Origin: Eumeta japonica
Lineage: Eukaryota; Arthropoda; Insecta; Lepidoptera; Psychidae
Direction of reading: 5' to 3'
Assembly: GCA_005406025.1 (NCBI GenBank)
Contig: BGZK01001445.1
Span: 1 to 64,000, forward strand
DNA: 64,000 bases
Shown here: positions 1 through 12,774 of the stretch, in pieces
Layout: every line of letters starts with the position of its first letter
How positions within the stretch are numbered: position 1 is the first letter of the stretch
Position numbers and translations under genes: made by a program
The notes under the pieces: model-generated
Told to the model about the DNA's origin: nothing
The model's input: the letters and a program-made list of their open reading frames with translations, nothing else
The model's database searches: none

Positions 1-1281
1 TACGTTCGATGTAAAACGTTGAATAATTTTCTAGTCCATAGTGAGGCATAAATATTTCAAGTTTGTCTTACAAATCCGATTTGCAACACGCTAGGTTCGC
101 TCGCTCGCATCGTGTTTATGTGCCCTTATTGATAGGTACACAAGTTAAATTACGCTGGACCGTCTCACAGAAAACGGCTGAACAGGTTATTATAAAATAA
201 GTTTTATTTGGACGCCATTGTGTGATGTTAGAACTATGTTTACCGAGGAATTTTTAAAAAAGAAATTTAATTAACATCAATCTGTCAGCCTTTTCATTGT
301 ACACAACATCATACGACGACTAGACGGTAAGCTGTTTGAGAAACACTAACGGCGTCATTTCAGAAAACATTCGGGGACGTTAGGATTTTACCGTAATTAA
401 AAAATCGGACGACAACATAAATATATTTATGGTTGAATAAATTATAAAGTTTTTATTTTATTGTATTTATTACATTTATTAGGTATATGGCAACGATACA
501 TCTAATTCTACCATGCAAGAGGACAAAGATTAATACAAATACGGCACATCACTTATGACTAAACGGTTATTACGTTTTGCATTATTAATAGACTAGTCTA
601 TGGACTGTGCCGTTGTATTAACGACGACATTTTTTTCATAGTTTAAATTAAAAAGACGAAAAAGTTGCAAAAAAAGACCAACAATTCAACGAGAAACGAA
701 TTTGTGTGATTAATGTTTGAAACAGTTCCTTAATACTATATTTTTTTTCAGACGTGTCAGTTACACTTTTTATGGTGTCTTCGCCAAATTTTAACTGTCC
801 GCACTTGTCCAAAAAAAATGCATTAAGTATATTTTGGTGTTTTAAAGTTATTTAAATTTTATTCGATCTTCAAATCAGATTTGAAAAACAAGATATTTCA
901 ATCTCGGTGCGTAAAAAACAAGTATTCTACGTACGGTTTAAGGCTTTCTTTAGTGACCGGTTCTATACAATCGAACAGCCTCTTAGCACTTTAATTGGTC
1001 ATTTCTAGAGCACAAGACGTGTCATAAACACAATTTTCCCCACTTCATTTCACTGAATTAGAATAAGCCCTCGTCAACGTGTTGATATGCGCACTAGACC
1101 AGCTGGCATGCAGGCAGCCCAGTCTTTCTGTTTGTTTTTAGAGGAGACGTTATTCGGTTTAAAAGAATTCAAGGAAAAAAAAAAAAAAATTATTTCAAAA
1201 CTTCTTGGAGCCTTTACCCTCGAGACTCGTAACACTAATTCTTTTTTATTTCAAAATTCACATTGGACCATCATCCACAAC
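1..1281. other. AT-rich non-coding stretch
   Basis: No convincing exon, RNA gene or transposon is visible here. The stretch is AT-rich with homopolymer runs. It precedes a candidate first coding exon and may contain its 5' UTR or promoter, but no clear core-promoter motif stands out. Confidence 0.4.
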
Positions 1282-1362
1282 ATGGAAACGTTCGTCAAAG
1301 ACATCATGTGCTGCGTGACCTCCGGGAGAGTTGAGGAAAAGACTCTATTTGACAGGATGTTC
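1282..1362 (+). CDS. candidate first coding exon, product unknown
   Basis: A 27-codon open segment starts at an ATG in a strong initiation context (ACAACATGG) and ends exactly before a consensus splice donor, GTAAGT at 1363-1368, in phase 0. The peptide starts METFVKDIMCCV and ends EEKTLFDRMF; it contains a Cys-Cys pair and is mostly charged after residue 14. The frame stays open upstream to 1087, but that part contains a long adenine run and reads like 5' UTR. Local codon content is richer in G and C than the surroundings. I do not recognise the protein and could not find an exon 2 to its right. A chance ORF of this size is possible; the Kozak context plus exact donor is what lifts it above background. 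Confidence 0.33.
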
Positions 1363-1817
1363 GTAAGTGTATGTTAAAAAAATGTTGATATTGTTACGTG
1401 ACAAAATTAAGACATTTAAAAATATTTGATGTGATATTTTAAAACTACCGTAAGATTCGTATCACTTTGCTTGTATAGTTCAGAAAAATATTTCCAACGT
1501 CGAAATATTTTATATTAAAAAAAAATACAATCCCATAATAAATGACGTCAGGATTTTAATGACGTCCGTGTGTTTTAATTTTATTTACTTGAAAACAATT
1601 TTTTTACAAATATACTGTCTATTGTTTAATTTGACACAGTACTAGGTTTTTCCCTAATTTGGTATGCTAATTTGTGAGGTAACAAGACATATAGTATATG
1701 AAAATATGAAATTACAAAGGTTATTATTACAAATATTAGTACACTTAGATGTTTCATTTCAACACGTGACGTGATATTTTGCGGTAAAGCCAGGAAAAAA
1801 TGCTTTTATTATTCTCA

Positions 1818-1858
1818 TATAAAGTTCGATCGGTCGCCGACTCGCCTTTCCGTTCAGT
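1818..1858 (+). promoter_or_regulatory. possible TATA plus initiator core promoter
   Basis: TATAAAG at 1818-1824 is followed by a GC-richer stretch and TCAGT (arthropod initiator consensus) at 1854-1858. The spacing of about 38 bases is longer than the usual 30 or so, which weakens the call. It lies downstream of the candidate exon at 1282-1362, so it could only be an alternative promoter or a chance match. Confidence 0.2.
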
Positions 1859-2084
1859 TCAGATCAACAAGAGTGAATTGTCCCGTTTAGTGGGGATATC
1901 TGGATGAAGCCGGCGGCACAAGTTAATATTTCAAAATAAAACATAAGCTATATTATTCGGGGATATCGTCTTTAATAACTATTTTTCTGCTGTTTATATA
2001 TAAAAACTGTCACGAGGACTGCAGACAGAAGTGAAAACTTAAAACTATAACAATGGTTTTTATTTTTGAATATTCAAATTAATT

Positions 2085-2205
2085 GTTGTACCTACAGGTA
2101 TTTGGCAAAACTTCGTCATATGGGAGCTCCCGTCCATCGACTAAGTCATCTAGTTATAGATAATTACTTCTACGGGGCGAAGCCGGGGTCGGTACCTAGT
2201 TTTTA
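2085..2205 (+). repeat. tail of a dispersed lepidopteran repeat
   Basis: The stretch ends with GGGGCGAAGCCGGGGTCGG followed by TACCTAGT, the GCGAAGCCGCGGG...CTAGT style tail seen at the 3' ends of many lepidopteran interspersed repeats. Related tails occur in this window near 4731-4745, 23195-23226 and 28590-28622. The family is not named. Confidence 0.35.
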
Positions 2206-2262
2206 ATATGATTTCATTCCCAAGTCGATGTGGATGTTTTTTTATATTAGCTATTCCCAAGT

Positions 2263-2570
2263 CTACGCGCATGTTTTTTTTTCTGTGGTATATTTGAAAG
2301 GCAAATGAGCAGGCGAGCCATCAGAGAGTACATGGTCATCGCTGCACATGGACACCCGCGACCCCAGAGGGGTCACTAATGCATTGCCGGTCTCTTGGAT
2401 AGGAATAAAACATCTGATGTAAAGAGCCGATTTGAGGGGGCAAATGGAGGAGTAGACCACCTGAACACTCACTGGACGAAACGCAACAGCGGAAGCTGCT
2501 ACTTTCATGTGAGAGTGTGGTATTTCATCCAACAAACCGGCCTATTTCTGTGCTGTCTGAATGTTTTTAC
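2263..2570 (+). repeat. SINE-like lepidopteran repeat, copy 1
   Basis: Contains the series 'GCGAGCCATCAGAGAG', 'CATGGACACCCGCGACCCC', 'GGTCACTAATGCATTGCCGG', then 'CACTCACTGGACGAAACG' and 'GTGTGGTATTTC'. The same series, diverged, recurs at 4160-4425 and in fragments at 12775-12885 and 28015-28165. I recognise it as a very common dispersed repeat of Lepidoptera, probably a SINE or MITE. Open frames on either strand here are shadows of the repeat. Confidence 0.55.
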
Positions 2571-4159
2571 CTCATTTTTAAATCGACGCACAAAGTTTTT
2601 TACCTGTTAGCCATCTCATTCTCCAGTCGACAATAATTTTTTTCTCAGTACTCTAAGCTGTATGTTTTCTGCCAGTAGGACCATCTATAAATTAGGCCAC
2701 ACTTTAAAAAGGAGGGAGGAAGTCAACAAAGTGCGACATCGTGTGACAGAAGAAGCGAGTCATTAGTTTTGTGATGTCACATGTATAAATCTAAAATATT
2801 AAACTTTAACGTTAAAAATATAATTACAAAAAAATACTTATAGTAGTGTTGTTTTCATTGAATCATTTTCAAATTTAAAACATCTATACATTTGACCTCA
2901 CGCGAGGGTTTGGGGGACGGGGAGTCACACAAACGTGACCATTGGTGACGAGGCCGGCGGGGAGACTTCGAAAGTCACGAATTTCCTAATGACGTAATTC
3001 GTGTGACCTAATTTATGGATGGCGCTGTAGCGATTCCTTTCATCTTTTACGGCGTGCCTGCCGTATTTTAAAAGAAATTGCACTATCATCGAAATGCACG
3101 CCTTTCTAATAATTTCCACTTGGCATTTCATTTGAACGTATTCAATACTCTCATGCTCTCGTACGACACTGGCAGTTTTTTTTTCATATTCAATTTATAT
3201 TTGAAATTCTAGTGCAAAATGCCGATGCTGACTGGATTCCTTACGTTCGGGTGTTCAAATAGAAAAATGCGTATTTTAAAGGTAGCATTGATTTATTTAA
3301 TTTTTTTTTGTAGAGAATAACTTTTGATTAAAAAAAATATTCATACAGTTTTTAGGAGGTGGATTGTAAATTTAATTTGTAATATTTTAAGTAAAAAAAA
3401 GTTTCACGCCTTATTAAATACGTTGAAAAACTAAATTGTGCGGTGCGTGTTAATACACGATTAGATTACAATAATACTATTAATACGTACCGTCATAATT
3501 TAAAATGTCACATATCTTAGGAAGACATGACGCATTTGTACTTTAATATGAGTCCAATAAACATAAAAGATGACATCGTATATATCGATATTTAAAAACT
3601 TCCATTCAAGAAGAAATTATTCTTGATTTTTTTATATCAATTTCAAGGAACAAATGAGTATACCAGCCACTAAAAAAATTTTAACAAAAAAACCGACATC
3701 AAAACAAAGACTAATCCGAAACAAATTAATATGCACTAAAAAGTAAAAAAAATAATTGCGTATTCTTCTACAACTTAATAATCAACTTACTTTTTCTACT
3801 CATCAATATGTAGGTACGATCTATGTGTTTACCACACAAGAAGGTAGGTAGATACGTACCTATCCACGTAAAATTTAACTCAACACATACGTATGAATAA
3901 CAAACAATGATCAAAATATTTTTTAGAGTTCGCCTAAGTAAAATGAAATGAAAAATATTAAACTACTTAAAAGTCAATTAGTTATTACGATAATATAATA
4001 TAGTTACAATTATTGTTATTTTTGGAGTCGGTGTCTATTGCTAGGTATATTGTAGTGTTTCCTTGGCTGAACACCGAGGAAACAGGCTGATTATGAACAA
4101 ACATAAAAAAAAATACCGTCGAATTGAGAACCTCCTACTTTTTTTGAAGTCGGTTAGAA
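2571..4159. other. AT-rich non-coding DNA
   Basis: No exon is supported. A moderately GC-rich patch with CpGs lies at 2890-3090 but neither strand gives a recognisable peptide. At 4120-4157 there is one copy of the GAATTGAGAACCTCCTACTT...GAAGTCGGTTAG monomer, a common lepidopteran repeat end; a second copy is at 38085-38130. Confidence 0.4.
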
Positions 4160-4425
4160 AGTAGGGGGTCACCGCTGTCTTTGGACAATCGCAAATCGAG
4201 GAGTCACTAGTGCGTTACCAGCCTCTTGGGTAGGAATAGGGTATGGAATGAATGGGAAAGTGGACTGATGGAGGAGAGAGTGAACTGATGAAAGGAGGAG
4301 GTGGGCCACCAGAACTCTCACTCACTGGAAGAAACGTAACTGTGGAAGATGTAACTTCACGTGTGTATTCTGTGAGTATGTGGTATTTCACCGGTCGACC
4401 CGGCCCATTTTCGTATCAATTCTAA
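4160..4425 (+). repeat. SINE-like lepidopteran repeat, copy 2
   Basis: Shares with the copy at 2263-2570, in the same orientation, 'GAGTCACTAGTGCGTTACC', 'CTCTTGGGTAGGAATAG', 'TCACTCACTGGAAGAAACG' and 'TGTGGTATTTCACCGG'. It carries an internal duplicated purine-rich stretch (GGACTGATGGAGGAGAGAG / GAACTGATGAAAGGAGGAG). Confidence 0.5.
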
Positions 4426-5506
4426 TTGTAACCACTTAATTTGGGCCTCAGTCAAATTTTCGTTCTCGTTTCGGAATTTCGGTCCCGATTCAGGTTTATA
4501 TTCTGTTCCACGTTCCGCTTTCGTTCTGATTCCGCCACCGATTAGTATTCAGTTAGGACGAAGCCGGAATAAATGTTATTATAATATAACCTACACTATC
4601 CCCTAGTTATATAATCTATATTTTATATAGGTTATATTACTAGAGGATAGTATACATTTCTATGCGTGAAAGAATTTTTAGAATTGGTCCAGTAATTTGG
4701 TTCAATAGTATAAACACGCGGACGAAGTCGGGGATAAATGCTAGTAGGTATATAAAAACGCGCACGTATTTGAATACAACTTTGGGTACGTCAAAATTTC
4801 AAGTCAATAGACATACTACTTTTCGAGTTTAACGATGTCATAATGTGAAAACATCCATTTTTATATGAATACAGATTCGGTATATTTCCTATTACTTTCT
4901 TTGTCAATGTGGTCCAATGGTTGACACTCGCCCGGAGAATTCATAGAGGATTCTAGCTCCAATATCAAAGCTATATCGCTTTTATCAGAGTTATTGACAG
5001 ATATTGATCAGTGTGATGTTCTCACACCTAGTTTAGTCGTTAACCTTACAATAAGACGTTACACGGCTACGGACGAGAACAACGTGAAGCTGTAATTGGC
5101 AAAGACGAGACCCGAGCGAGTCTTACGACGGAGGGCGCTGGAAAGATTTTACGAAATCGTAAAACGTAAAGCCTTGGGAAAGCGATGTATGACAGACAAT
5201 TTGACAAAACAAATGCGTAAAATGTAATAACAGTGCGAAAAATATTTAAAGGGAAAAATTATTCGTATTATTCATAATTTTCTCAGTCGGATTTAACGAT
5301 ATGGTGAAAGTAACTTTTTAAACAATTCACGCTGACGATATGTGTAATATTTAAACTACAAAATTGTTGTTAAATATTAAAACTGATTTTACATATTCAA
5401 GATATGTTTTTTATATGAGAGTTTTGTTCAATTTAACAGAAATGTAATAGAATTTCGTTCGAAATTTATTCAGGATTTCATTTTGTTTTTGTCATTTTGA
5501 TTCACT

Positions 5507-5860
5507 GTGTATTTGGAAAGGTCTCGTACTTATCGGTCTTCTGAAGAACCTCATCACTCGACATGCTATGAAGAGCTGTGCTCGAAGTTTAATCTAGAAG
5601 ATAAAACGAAAACTGATGGGATCTACAGAAGAACCAGAGTGACCACCACAGCATCGCTAAGTCGAAATAAAAATGGATACATCACATCGTACGTAGCAGC
5701 GATAGAAAAACACTAGAGAGTACAATATCTCGAGTGGAGATGATGAGCTGGACGACACAGCGTGGAACGGCCCCCCGCCAGATGGACCCACCGGCTGGTA
5801 AAAGTGGCGGGCCACCATCGCTTAAGAGTTGGTCACGATCTTATATTTTGCCAGTCTAAT
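5507..5860 (+). pseudogene. relic of RTE-type LINE ORF, C-terminal end
   Basis: The plus strand encodes fragments matching the C-terminal tail of lepidopteran RTE-clade endonuclease/reverse transcriptases: an RRTRVT block, a diverged Lys-Trp/GYI block, then after several stops YLEWR, SVERPPARWTH and KVAGHHR. These correspond to the family pattern RTRVTDI...KW.WAGHI...VLEW.P..GKRS.GRPP.RW.DD..KVAG. The first residue of the long open frame is a TTG, not a true start. Only the 3' end remains, as expected for a 5'-truncated LINE, and at least three stops interrupt it. The domain is the same as the one at 47401-47750 on the opposite strand. Confidence 0.55.
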
Positions 5861-6124
5861 GGGCGGGTACGTGTCCAGCACGCTAAGTCCGATGTCTGAA
5901 ATAAGGTCTCTTTACAATAGGGTCCCGGCTGAAATGCAAAATTTGCCATTTAATTAATTTAAACGTTTCGTTATAAAATAAAGTTATATGTCAAGGGCTA
6001 TTATTACTGTGTCAGAATATATTAATGAAAAAAAAAAACCCATGGGATTGAACCGCTCGGCTATCAGATTGCTTCATTTTCTAAGTGTTGTATTAAATTA
6101 TTAATTGCTCAATATTTTGTATTG

Positions 6125-6300
6125 ATGGGTAAAAAAGAGCAAACCACGAGTTTCTTGCCCATTCTTGTCATGATGAATCAGCATTTGGAATGGGTGGTGA
6201 TGTTAATGTCGGAAACAATAGTTTATGACGCATTTCAAGTGGGATTTCTATTACCTATGAAAAAAATGCTATTTTTTGATTTGATAAGAAAGTGCATTGT
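6125..6300 (+). repeat. dispersed lepidopteran repeat fragment
   Basis: The stretch around GAGTTTCTTGCCCATTCTT, followed by a diverged 'GACGCATTTCAAGTGGG' and 'AAAAAAATGC', resembles a dispersed lepidopteran repeat with the core GAGTTTCTTGCC.ATTCTT...TTTCAAAAGTGC. The long frame at 6122-6550 starts in this repeat and is not taken as a gene. Confidence 0.35.
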
Positions 6301-7145
6301 AATCGTCGCTGCAGTACAAGCGTCAATCGCGAATCGTAAATTGTACAACGCACGTTTTACCTATTTTCAGCTATGCATTTCGGTCGCATGCACGAAATCG
6401 ATTTCACCAGAGTTAAGATGTTACGATATCACTGACCTTTGCTCGCGATGTACCATAATATTTAGCTATTTAAATCCGCTCCCGGCAAGGTCACCATCGA
6501 TTTGGGCTAGTGGGTCCACACGTCCGGGTAGATATGAACCATCGCTATGAGAAGGGTGCAAAGGTTATCTCACACGGACGCGTTATTAACGCCGGCCACG
6601 TTAAGACCTGACACGACCGCTTTGCAACATCCTATATATTATTTGTTTATACATCTCGAGAGATTAATAACAAACTGTTTACCAGCCCCCGCTATCTGTC
6701 ACGGATAAGGTTTGTTATCTATACTCTAGAGATCGCTAGACGATCAGCCCGTCTCCGCTCGGACCGCTATGGTTATATGATGATTGGATTACTGACGAAA
6801 AAGACCGTGACTGTCGCTAATAGAAAGCATGAATATTACGTGTTAATAGTTTTCTAAATCTAACATAATTATACTGATTTGTATAGACTTTGACATAGGA
6901 TTTACTATTCTATGGAAATATATATTAAATATATTACATTGAAACGGCTATTTCCGAATATAAATGTTCCGAAAAAAATATTTACGATACATTTCAGTTT
7001 CACCAATAATTTATAATTGTTATAGGCATGTGTTAATATTAAAAGTTCAAACTCTCCACAGTTTTTTTTTTTTGGAAACGGAACCAACTTAGGGGACGGC
7101 AACGGCAAAATTTCAAAGTAATCCAAATAAGGACCATTGTAATTC

Positions 7146-7191
7146 CACACACACACATACACACACACACACACACGTGTGTGTGTGTGTG
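7146..7191. repeat. compound (CA)n(TG)n microsatellite
   Basis: Alternating CA on the left switches to GT on the right, so the whole tract is close to a perfect palindrome. Frames translated through it (His-Thr or Val-Cys runs) are artefacts. Confidence 0.9.
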
Positions 7192-7249
7192 CAAGAGGAT
7201 ATACGTAATACAAATATTTTCAGCAACTTCGTTGTACCCCGTATGCATG

Positions 7250-7480
7250 CATGGACATAAGAGTAAATTGGTTGTGCTTGTGAATTCCAGGACGCGTCAC
7301 TCCCGATCTCGTCCTCGATCTTGATTCTGACCCCGGTTGCGTGTCCCTCGTGTTTCGTACCGTGCGTTCGTGGAGAAACAAAAGGGCCGCGTACGTCCCG
7401 TGCGTTTCTCCATGACGTAAACCACATCCGTGTCGAATATCACGCATGCTGGCCGTGAGGTTGAAGCATGAAAGCGAAGC
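7250..7480. other. GC-rich, CpG-containing patch, unassigned
   Basis: This block is clearly richer in GC and CpG than its AT-rich surroundings. Both strands are open for 60-90 codons in several frames (an effect of high GC), none with a recognised domain. It could be a regulatory region, a 5' UTR exon or an unknown repeat. Confidence 0.3.
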
Positions 7481-9831
7481 AAGTAAACAAACAAAGAAAT
7501 CCATTCATGCATTTTACTATATCCTATATGAATATACTTTTTAACTTGGCCATGGCCATTTATATCTGTGACGGTCATCGTTGGTTGGTTGGTTGGTCGG
7601 GAGTGCGGGACAACGATCTATATCTTCATCTTTTTATATACTAAAATGATACAACAAAGATATCGTTGTGACCCCGACTTCCGAAGAAAAGGAGGATAAT
7701 GTTTTTCGAATGTATATATGTGTATTTCTTTGGCACGTCCAATAAGCTAAACCGTTTGACGGATATCAACATACAAGGTGCCATTAAAATCGACTCAGTT
7801 CTACGAGTGACACAGGGTACGACATAATCGGGAAAAATTAAAATCGAGTGTTTTTAACGGCAAATTGAGGGTTTCAAAAAATTTGTCTTTTTCGAAACGA
7901 AACCTATTGAATGGGATATTAAAAGGTTAGGGTTTTTTAGAGGCGGCCACAAAAATATACGTATACTTTTTATGTCTAAAATTAATTTGATATAGCACAT
8001 CTCTAAAATACTCTAAATACATGAACTAATAATGGAATTTATTAATTAATAAAAACATAAAGTGTGAAATGTTTTTCACTTTTTAATTAGTATTTTTTAA
8101 TGAAGTCGAGTTATCCGTTTCATTCAATAATTTTTCTTGTTAGACATTTTTTAAAGGTATAGTCACACAATACGTTTTAAACAGTGTCAATGACTTTTCA
8201 ACTCTTGTTTGAATCGACAAAAGAAATTATTAAGAATTGACATAAGCAGTAAATAACTTTAGTCAGCATTTTAATCCGGATCGTCGTACAGGCGAAGTAA
8301 AGAGGTCGCCTTCGTAGCGAATTATGTGCAACTCATACGCTTATTGCCGTAAATATGCAGAAAATAATATCAACAATTTATTGTTATTCGTTTAAAACCA
8401 AAAGGTCACAACTTGAACCGTAGCATATGTGCAATAAAATGTTTTGGATTGGCGTTATCCGAGTTCGCAGTGAATATAATCACCTTTACGTTACGTACTT
8501 AGTCCTTATTTATAATTGTAGAAATTAATGTGTCTGATTGGAATATAAAATGTATTAGGTATAATTAGTAATGCAGTATATTTTGATATGTGGATGCACA
8601 ATATCAAAATTTTTACTTCATAGCTTTTCTACGCAAATCATGAAAAAAATTTTTTAATCATTTCAGATATAAAAATAGAAACGAAAAAAATACGTACGAC
8701 GTTTTTGCTTCCAGACTTTGCTTGCAAAGTCTACAGTGCTCGATTTTAAATAATAAAAACGAACGCATGGAGTGTTACAAAAATGAAGGAATAACAGCGC
8801 CACACAACCAAAATGTCTATCCTAAAATGGAAGGTCTATCCGGGCTTCGCCTCTTCCTAGATGTTTACGATACTAAACAAATGTTAGCATGACTCCATAG
8901 TTTCGGACAATACTTCTTACGACCTCGGTGCCGAGGAGTTGGAGCCCAAAGAGATAATATTTACGTGAAAAACCTATAAAATCAATCGAATGTCGATCGG
9001 ATATATCCTCGGTTCTAACGGTACAAGCGGGCGGTATATCGCTATCATAACGGGGAAGTTTAGAAAATGGGGTTCAATCGATCGTTCACTCCTTAATTTG
9101 GTCCGGTTGTAATGGGAAATATAAAGTTCCAAACGAATCCAACGAGTTATGGAATAATTCGTCGCAAGATTCGACCCGAACAAAGAAATAAATAACAGAG
9201 ATAAATATACGAAGTTAAGAGTAAATTAAATCGTTTAAAAATACGTTTCTTTATTTAAACGCTCGTGCGTTCTACGTATAATAATATTTCTTTCGCTTGC
9301 ATTTATATACATTTTTATTCATTTTTAAGCGCGATCTGCCGCGTCGTTCTTCCATTAACCGACTTCATTTTGATATTCGAAATAGGTCAGACGAAGTTGG
9401 ATATTGCGATGTTTAAAGACATACGTATTTTTAGTGTGAAATAACATTCATCCAATGTAATGGACCTAGTTGAGATATTATCTTAATATACAGGACGTAT
9501 TTAAACAAGTTGCGTAAATTTCGCATATTTGAATATACACTGCATCTACGCTATGCGCACTTATTATCTAACTTAGATATACAAAAAAACTACACTAGAT
9601 TTAAAAAAAATCAAAATAAAATCAGTGATTTTTTTATAATTGATATTGATATAAGCCATCGGGGTTATACCAACATCATTAAACATCAAATCGTAAAAGT
9701 CCTTTTCCGTACAAAATAGGGCAATAATTGTTCGATTTAAAAAATATTGATTACCTACCCTAACTATACTGAAGTACAGGGAGGAGTGATTATTTTGCAC
9801 GTGTGTTTGTTATGCATTGTTGTACGCTAAG

Positions 9832-9833
<2 letters not shown>

Positions 9834-9863
<30 letters not shown>
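9834..9863. repeat. (AT)n microsatellite
   Basis: About 15 perfect AT units. Confidence 0.9.
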
Positions 9864-9866
<3 letters not shown>

Positions 9867-11811
9867 TCAAATGCATCATGTTTAGAAGGTATCAAATTAT
9901 AATTTTTAATTTCGAGAGATCGGATTTACATGTAAAATCAAACATTACATTACTCTGTGACGTTAAAATATGGTGTTTTCAATGGAAGCTATCTATTTAA
10001 CTCGAATACCTTTATTCTTAGTCTTCCTTACTTCCTGTGCTACGTAGGACACCGGAAATTAAAAAACTAAAAAACTAAAATTCGCAATAATCAATTAAAA
10101 AATATAAACAAGCTCAGTGTGTTTCTTTGAGAACTAATGATAGCTCAACCATAAGGGCGTAGGTGATGTATAATAAGAAAATGCAAATTATGAATAATGT
10201 CTAAATAAAAGGCCGAATTTTCACAAATTCATTTAGTGATAGGATCCCGCTGGCCCTTTGGGCGGGGAACCAGATACCAAATTAAAATAACGTTTCATCG
10301 AATATATTAGGATAGCATTTAGCTTCTCCTTAAAGACATACACAGGCATATAGATTATATTATTTTGTTTTAAAAAAAATTTAATGATGAATAAAATCTT
10401 TCTCGAATACGTGAATGCAGATAATTTTCTTAAAAATACATTACAGCATAGGAACGGATAATAACGAGATATTTTCGTTAAATCGATATCACGCCCGATG
10501 TAAGAACGTCCTTCAACTTGTGCCTCACGATAACCCAGTGCGCCAGAGTGCTGGCGAAATTATTTACCGTTGTCGATATTTACATATGTATACATAAAGC
10601 ATTCGAATTGCGCAATTTGCGGTAATACGAAAGTAATGACCGACCGAAACTAGATTGTCCAGTCGAGACCGAAACTTGGCTAGACACGTTAGATTTCTAT
10701 GAAAAAAAAATCTAGAATATTTTCTATTTATTTCTAGACTTGTATTAAAAGCAATTAATATCGTTAAGTATTAAAATAAAGTGCAACATGTAAAAACTAT
10801 GAAAAACGTATTTGTAATTTTGTATTTTTTTTATCTATATATGTAATATTTGGATACTGCAAAGATATCCCAATAGATATCCTAATATGTACTAAGTTTG
10901 TTCTATAATAATGTGTTATATATTATCATCGATTGAAACATTTACGGTCTTTGCGACCCGTGTATTATTGATTTATTGATATTATTGATTGAATAAATAG
11001 TTAAATTTTATAATTAAACAAATACTATTACATTACGCAATTAAAAGCAAAAACAAACCGATACAAACATATTTTTAACTATGAGCAACTATCCAAATTG
11101 TCAGTGACGGAGAAATTTTTCTGGCGATTTTAAACACGAACGAAGAAAACCGAACGGGATACTAGAAAACACGAAAGTAATTTTTAGATGGGCTGAAATT
11201 TGGCCGAAACCGAAACATGTAGGTCACTACACGAAAGTGTGAACAAGACAGAAGACTGGCCCGGCTTCGCCCGGGCGTTCTTGAGGTATTTAGCGTCGCA
11301 GTGCAATTAATCCTAACAATTTGCAGCGTCAGCGGGTCAACGAGTTACATTACAGGGTTTAAGCTTTCATTACAGCAGCCGTCTAGATACTGATCGAGCT
11401 CGTGTCCTCCAAGCCGAAGCTATAATTTTATTGCATTACAGCGACTACTGCTATAAAAGTGTCTTTTATAACGATGAGTTATACAAGAGTTTATCCCAGT
11501 ACCGATGATGCTTTAAATGGTTGTCAAGTCACACGCGACTTGTCCTCGTCCAATTAAGAAATAAACAGACTCGCGGGTTATCCACAGGTTAGCCCTTTAA
11601 TTCGGATTTATGACAGTTGCACGTTCGAGTAATTTAAGATTTGTTTTAAACAGCATTTAATTATACATTTGGATACATAAATAAATAAAGCCTCTGCTAT
11701 TTTAAAAATCAAGTAATATAGCCAATAGACATACTTTAAATTAAAAAGTGACGTTTAATATTCAATTACAAAATAGGTTACTTGAGGAAAAACAGAATCG
11801 CTTCTATTATT

Positions 11812-11960
11812 TTTCGTACGGTTCTGTACCTCCCTCCCAAGTAAATAAGCGTCTGTCTGTATGTTTAACCAAGGCCTTTTATTTTTACGAATGCGTAGAG
11901 GTATCAAATTGGAGTTGATATTAAATATTTAGGTATGCGGTGCCTGGGAGCTGAAAAAAT
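11812..11960 (+). repeat. fragment of the GTACGG-AACCCT dispersed repeat family
   Basis: Begins TTTTCGTACGGTTCTGTACC and continues with TCTGTCTGTATGTTTAACC and a stretch typical of this common lepidopteran family. Related segments occur at 15962-16640 and 26418-27556. Confidence 0.35.
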
Positions 11961-12269
11961 CGAGCTACTCTACGCAACCGAAAAATGCTCTTAAATTCAT
12001 TTATATTGATGTTAATTTATAAATTAAATATAGTATTATGTCTCGACACTCATAAATAAAAACTATAGGAATTTCTCCCGTTGACTTAGAATTATGAAAT
12101 TTAGCAAGAAGGAAGTGTTTATAGCAGAAGTATAGAGCAATATTGCGAGAATCGTTTAGTTTGCAATTATATCATACGATTTCTTTTATGATTACAAATT
12201 TACAATTGCAGCCGGAGTACGGAGCGTGACAAAGACCGACATATTTTTGAAATAAAAAAAATTTACATT

Positions 12270-12709
12270 TGTAAAGTCATATACGGGCGAAAGTTTTATT
12301 GTGACAACGACTTGAATGGTAAAATCATTTTAATGTGAATATTCATTCGTATAGTAGGAAGAAGGATGAAATAGTAACAATTTAAAACATTTATTTATAC
12401 AAAGAATTATATTTAAAACATTAATTTATACAAAGAATCTCGCACTGAATTTCATATTAACAAAATTTTATTTTACCTTTACACATACATACGTATTTAT
12501 ATACAAATATACATACAATAACTTGCACATTTGCTATGCACTACTCTCTATTCTGCGCGTAAGGTGACCGATCATAGTTGAGGGGAGAGAGACGCAAGGC
12601 ATTCGGCGGGCCTCTCTCGTTCTGTGACTCATCGTTATTCGTTACGAGCGTTACATTTTTCATAAGTGACTCCCAGCCGCAACCTAATTTAAGACGTTGT
12701 CACGTCAAA
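12270..12709 (+). repeat. left terminal inverted repeat arm
   Basis: Pairs with the reverse complement of 14435-14876. Clear matches include ATTCATTCGTATAGTAGGAA, GGATGAAATAGTAACAATTT and the CpG-containing block around GAGAGAGACGCAAGG. The arm contains a GC-rich half (12545-12670) and an AT-rich half. Confidence 0.85.
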
Positions 12710-12774
12710 CACAATTAATTTTGTATGGAACCCTTAGGGTGCGAGTCCTGTTTCCACTTATCTGGTGTTTTTTG

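Larger units (their letters stand above)
7500..12269. other. AT-rich non-coding DNA
   Basis: No supported gene. Landmarks are a moderately GC-rich patch at 8970-9180, an (AT)n tract at 9834-9863, fragments of lepidopteran repeat ends near 8835-8865 (CCGGGCTTCGCC) and 11260-11280 (CCCGGCTTCGCCCGGGC), and a repeat fragment at 11812-11960. Confidence 0.45.

Noticed and set aside
4905..4965. Possible tRNA-like stretch
   Set aside because: No acceptor or anticodon stem pairing could be found.
6041..6062. tRNA-like B box (GGTTCAATCCC on the minus strand)
   Set aside because: No A box or cloverleaf at the right distance; probably part of a SINE or chance.
6122..6550. 142-codon plus-strand frame
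   Set aside because: Starts with TTG inside a recognised repeat and has no domain.
7039..7248. His-Thr/Val-Cys repeat ORFs
   Set aside because: Translations of the CA/TG microsatellite.
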